A stretch of 5,108 nucleotides of DNA from the NCBI GenBank assembly GCA_016936035.1, contig JAFGPU010000139.1:1-5108 (forward strand). Reading direction: 5' to 3'. Below are positions 4,830 through 5,108 of this stretch, one piece after another (position 1 is the stretch's first letter; each line of letters opens with the position of its first letter). Source of the DNA: Acidimicrobiales bacterium (GTDB taxonomy: Bacteria > Actinomycetota > Acidimicrobiia > Acidimicrobiales > VFJN01). The notes beneath the pieces were generated by a model. That model made no database searches. It was not told the origin of the DNA and worked only from the letters and a program-made list of their open reading frames with translations. The translations under genes were made by a program, and so were the position numbers.

Positions 4830-5108
4830 ATGGCAACCAAGGAAGAGATCCTCGAGTCGATCTCGAACATGACCGTGCTCGAGCTGAGCGAGCTGCTCAA
4901 GGACTTCGAAGAGAAGTTCGGCGTGACCGCCGCGGCCCCCGTGGCCGTGGCCGCCCCCGGCGGCGGTGGCGGTGGCGGCGAGGCCGCCGCCGAGGAGGAG
5001 AAGGACGAGTTCGACGTCGTTCTCACCGAGGCCGGCGGCCAGAAGATCGCGGTCATCAAGGAGGTGCGCGCCCTCACCAGCCTCGGCCTCAAGGAGGCCA
5101 AGGACCTG
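4830..5108 (+). CDS. rplL: Ribosomal protein bL12 (L7/L12), N-terminal 93 codons
   Basis: bL12 is the multi-copy stalk protein that recruits and activates translation GTPases. The window ends inside the gene: 93 codons are seen of roughly 125-130. The N-terminal dimerisation domain (about 1-33; [20 protein letters not shown]) is followed by a flexible hinge at about 34-57. The hinge is Ala/Pro/Val-rich, then seven consecutive Gly (44-50), then an acidic AAAEEEKDE stretch. The C-terminal factor-binding domain begins at about residue 60 ([20 protein letters not shown]) and reaches the conserved LGLKEAKDL. The usual TGLGL appears here as TSLGL. ATG 4830 is preceded by GGAGAG at 4815-4820 with 9 nt spacing. 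It is 95 nt after rplJ, as in nearly all bacteria. Confidence 0.97.
   Translation, partial: MATKEEILESISNMTVLELSELLKDFEEKFGVTAAAPVAVAAPGGGGGGGEAAAEEEKDEFDVVLTEAGGQKIAVIKEVRALTSLGLKEAKDL

Noticed and set aside
3940..4836. Long open frame on the minus strand (298 codons), and other long minus-strand frames such as 2560-3384
   Set aside because: They lie opposite well-supported ribosomal protein genes. Long antisense frames are normal in high-GC coding DNA, and their translations are low-complexity with no recognisable domain.

Overview
The window is high-GC DNA on which every credible gene lies on the + strand. It carries the conserved bacterial secE-nusG-rplKA-rplJL cluster, with the end of rpmG upstream. 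Several traits point to an actinobacterium: the GC-rich codon use, the gene order rpmG / trnW-secE-nusG-rplK-rplA-rplJ-rplL, a NusG with a long acidic N-terminal extension, and a one-helix SecE with a basic Pro/Ala-rich N-terminus. A deep lineage such as Acidimicrobiia is possible, but I cannot fix the class by eye.

Layout. Positions 1-90 hold the last 29 codons of rpmG (bL33), followed by a perfect 13-bp hairpin (146-175). Positions 254-1218 hold an ECF sigma factor and a small membrane-anchored zinc-finger protein that is probably its anti-sigma factor. This two-gene module sits between rpmG and the secretion/transcription/translation cluster and is the least expected part of the window. 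A GC-rich inverted repeat (1229-1263) and a promoter-like sequence (about 1273-1303) separate it from tRNA-Trp(CCA) (1322-1394), which lies 40 nt before secE (1435-1740). The nusG start overlaps the secE stop by 4 nt. A 145-nt gap leads to rplK and a 73-nt gap to rplA. A 206-nt structured leader with features of the L10 leader precedes rplJ, and a 95-nt gap containing a bulged hairpin precedes rplL, which runs off the window end after 93 codons.

How the genes work together. SecE is part of the SecYEG translocon and NusG couples RNA polymerase to the ribosome and to Rho. L11, L1, L10 and L12 build the two mobile ribosomal stalks: L11/L10/L12 make the GTPase-associated stalk and L1 makes the E-site stalk. 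rpoB/rpoC would be expected just beyond the window end (inference).

I found no mobile element, CRISPR array, phage gene or broken gene. Most of this is housekeeping sequence. The points worth a second look are the sigma/anti-sigma insertion, the tandem hexapeptides in the NusG extension, and RNA structures before rplK, rplJ and rplL.
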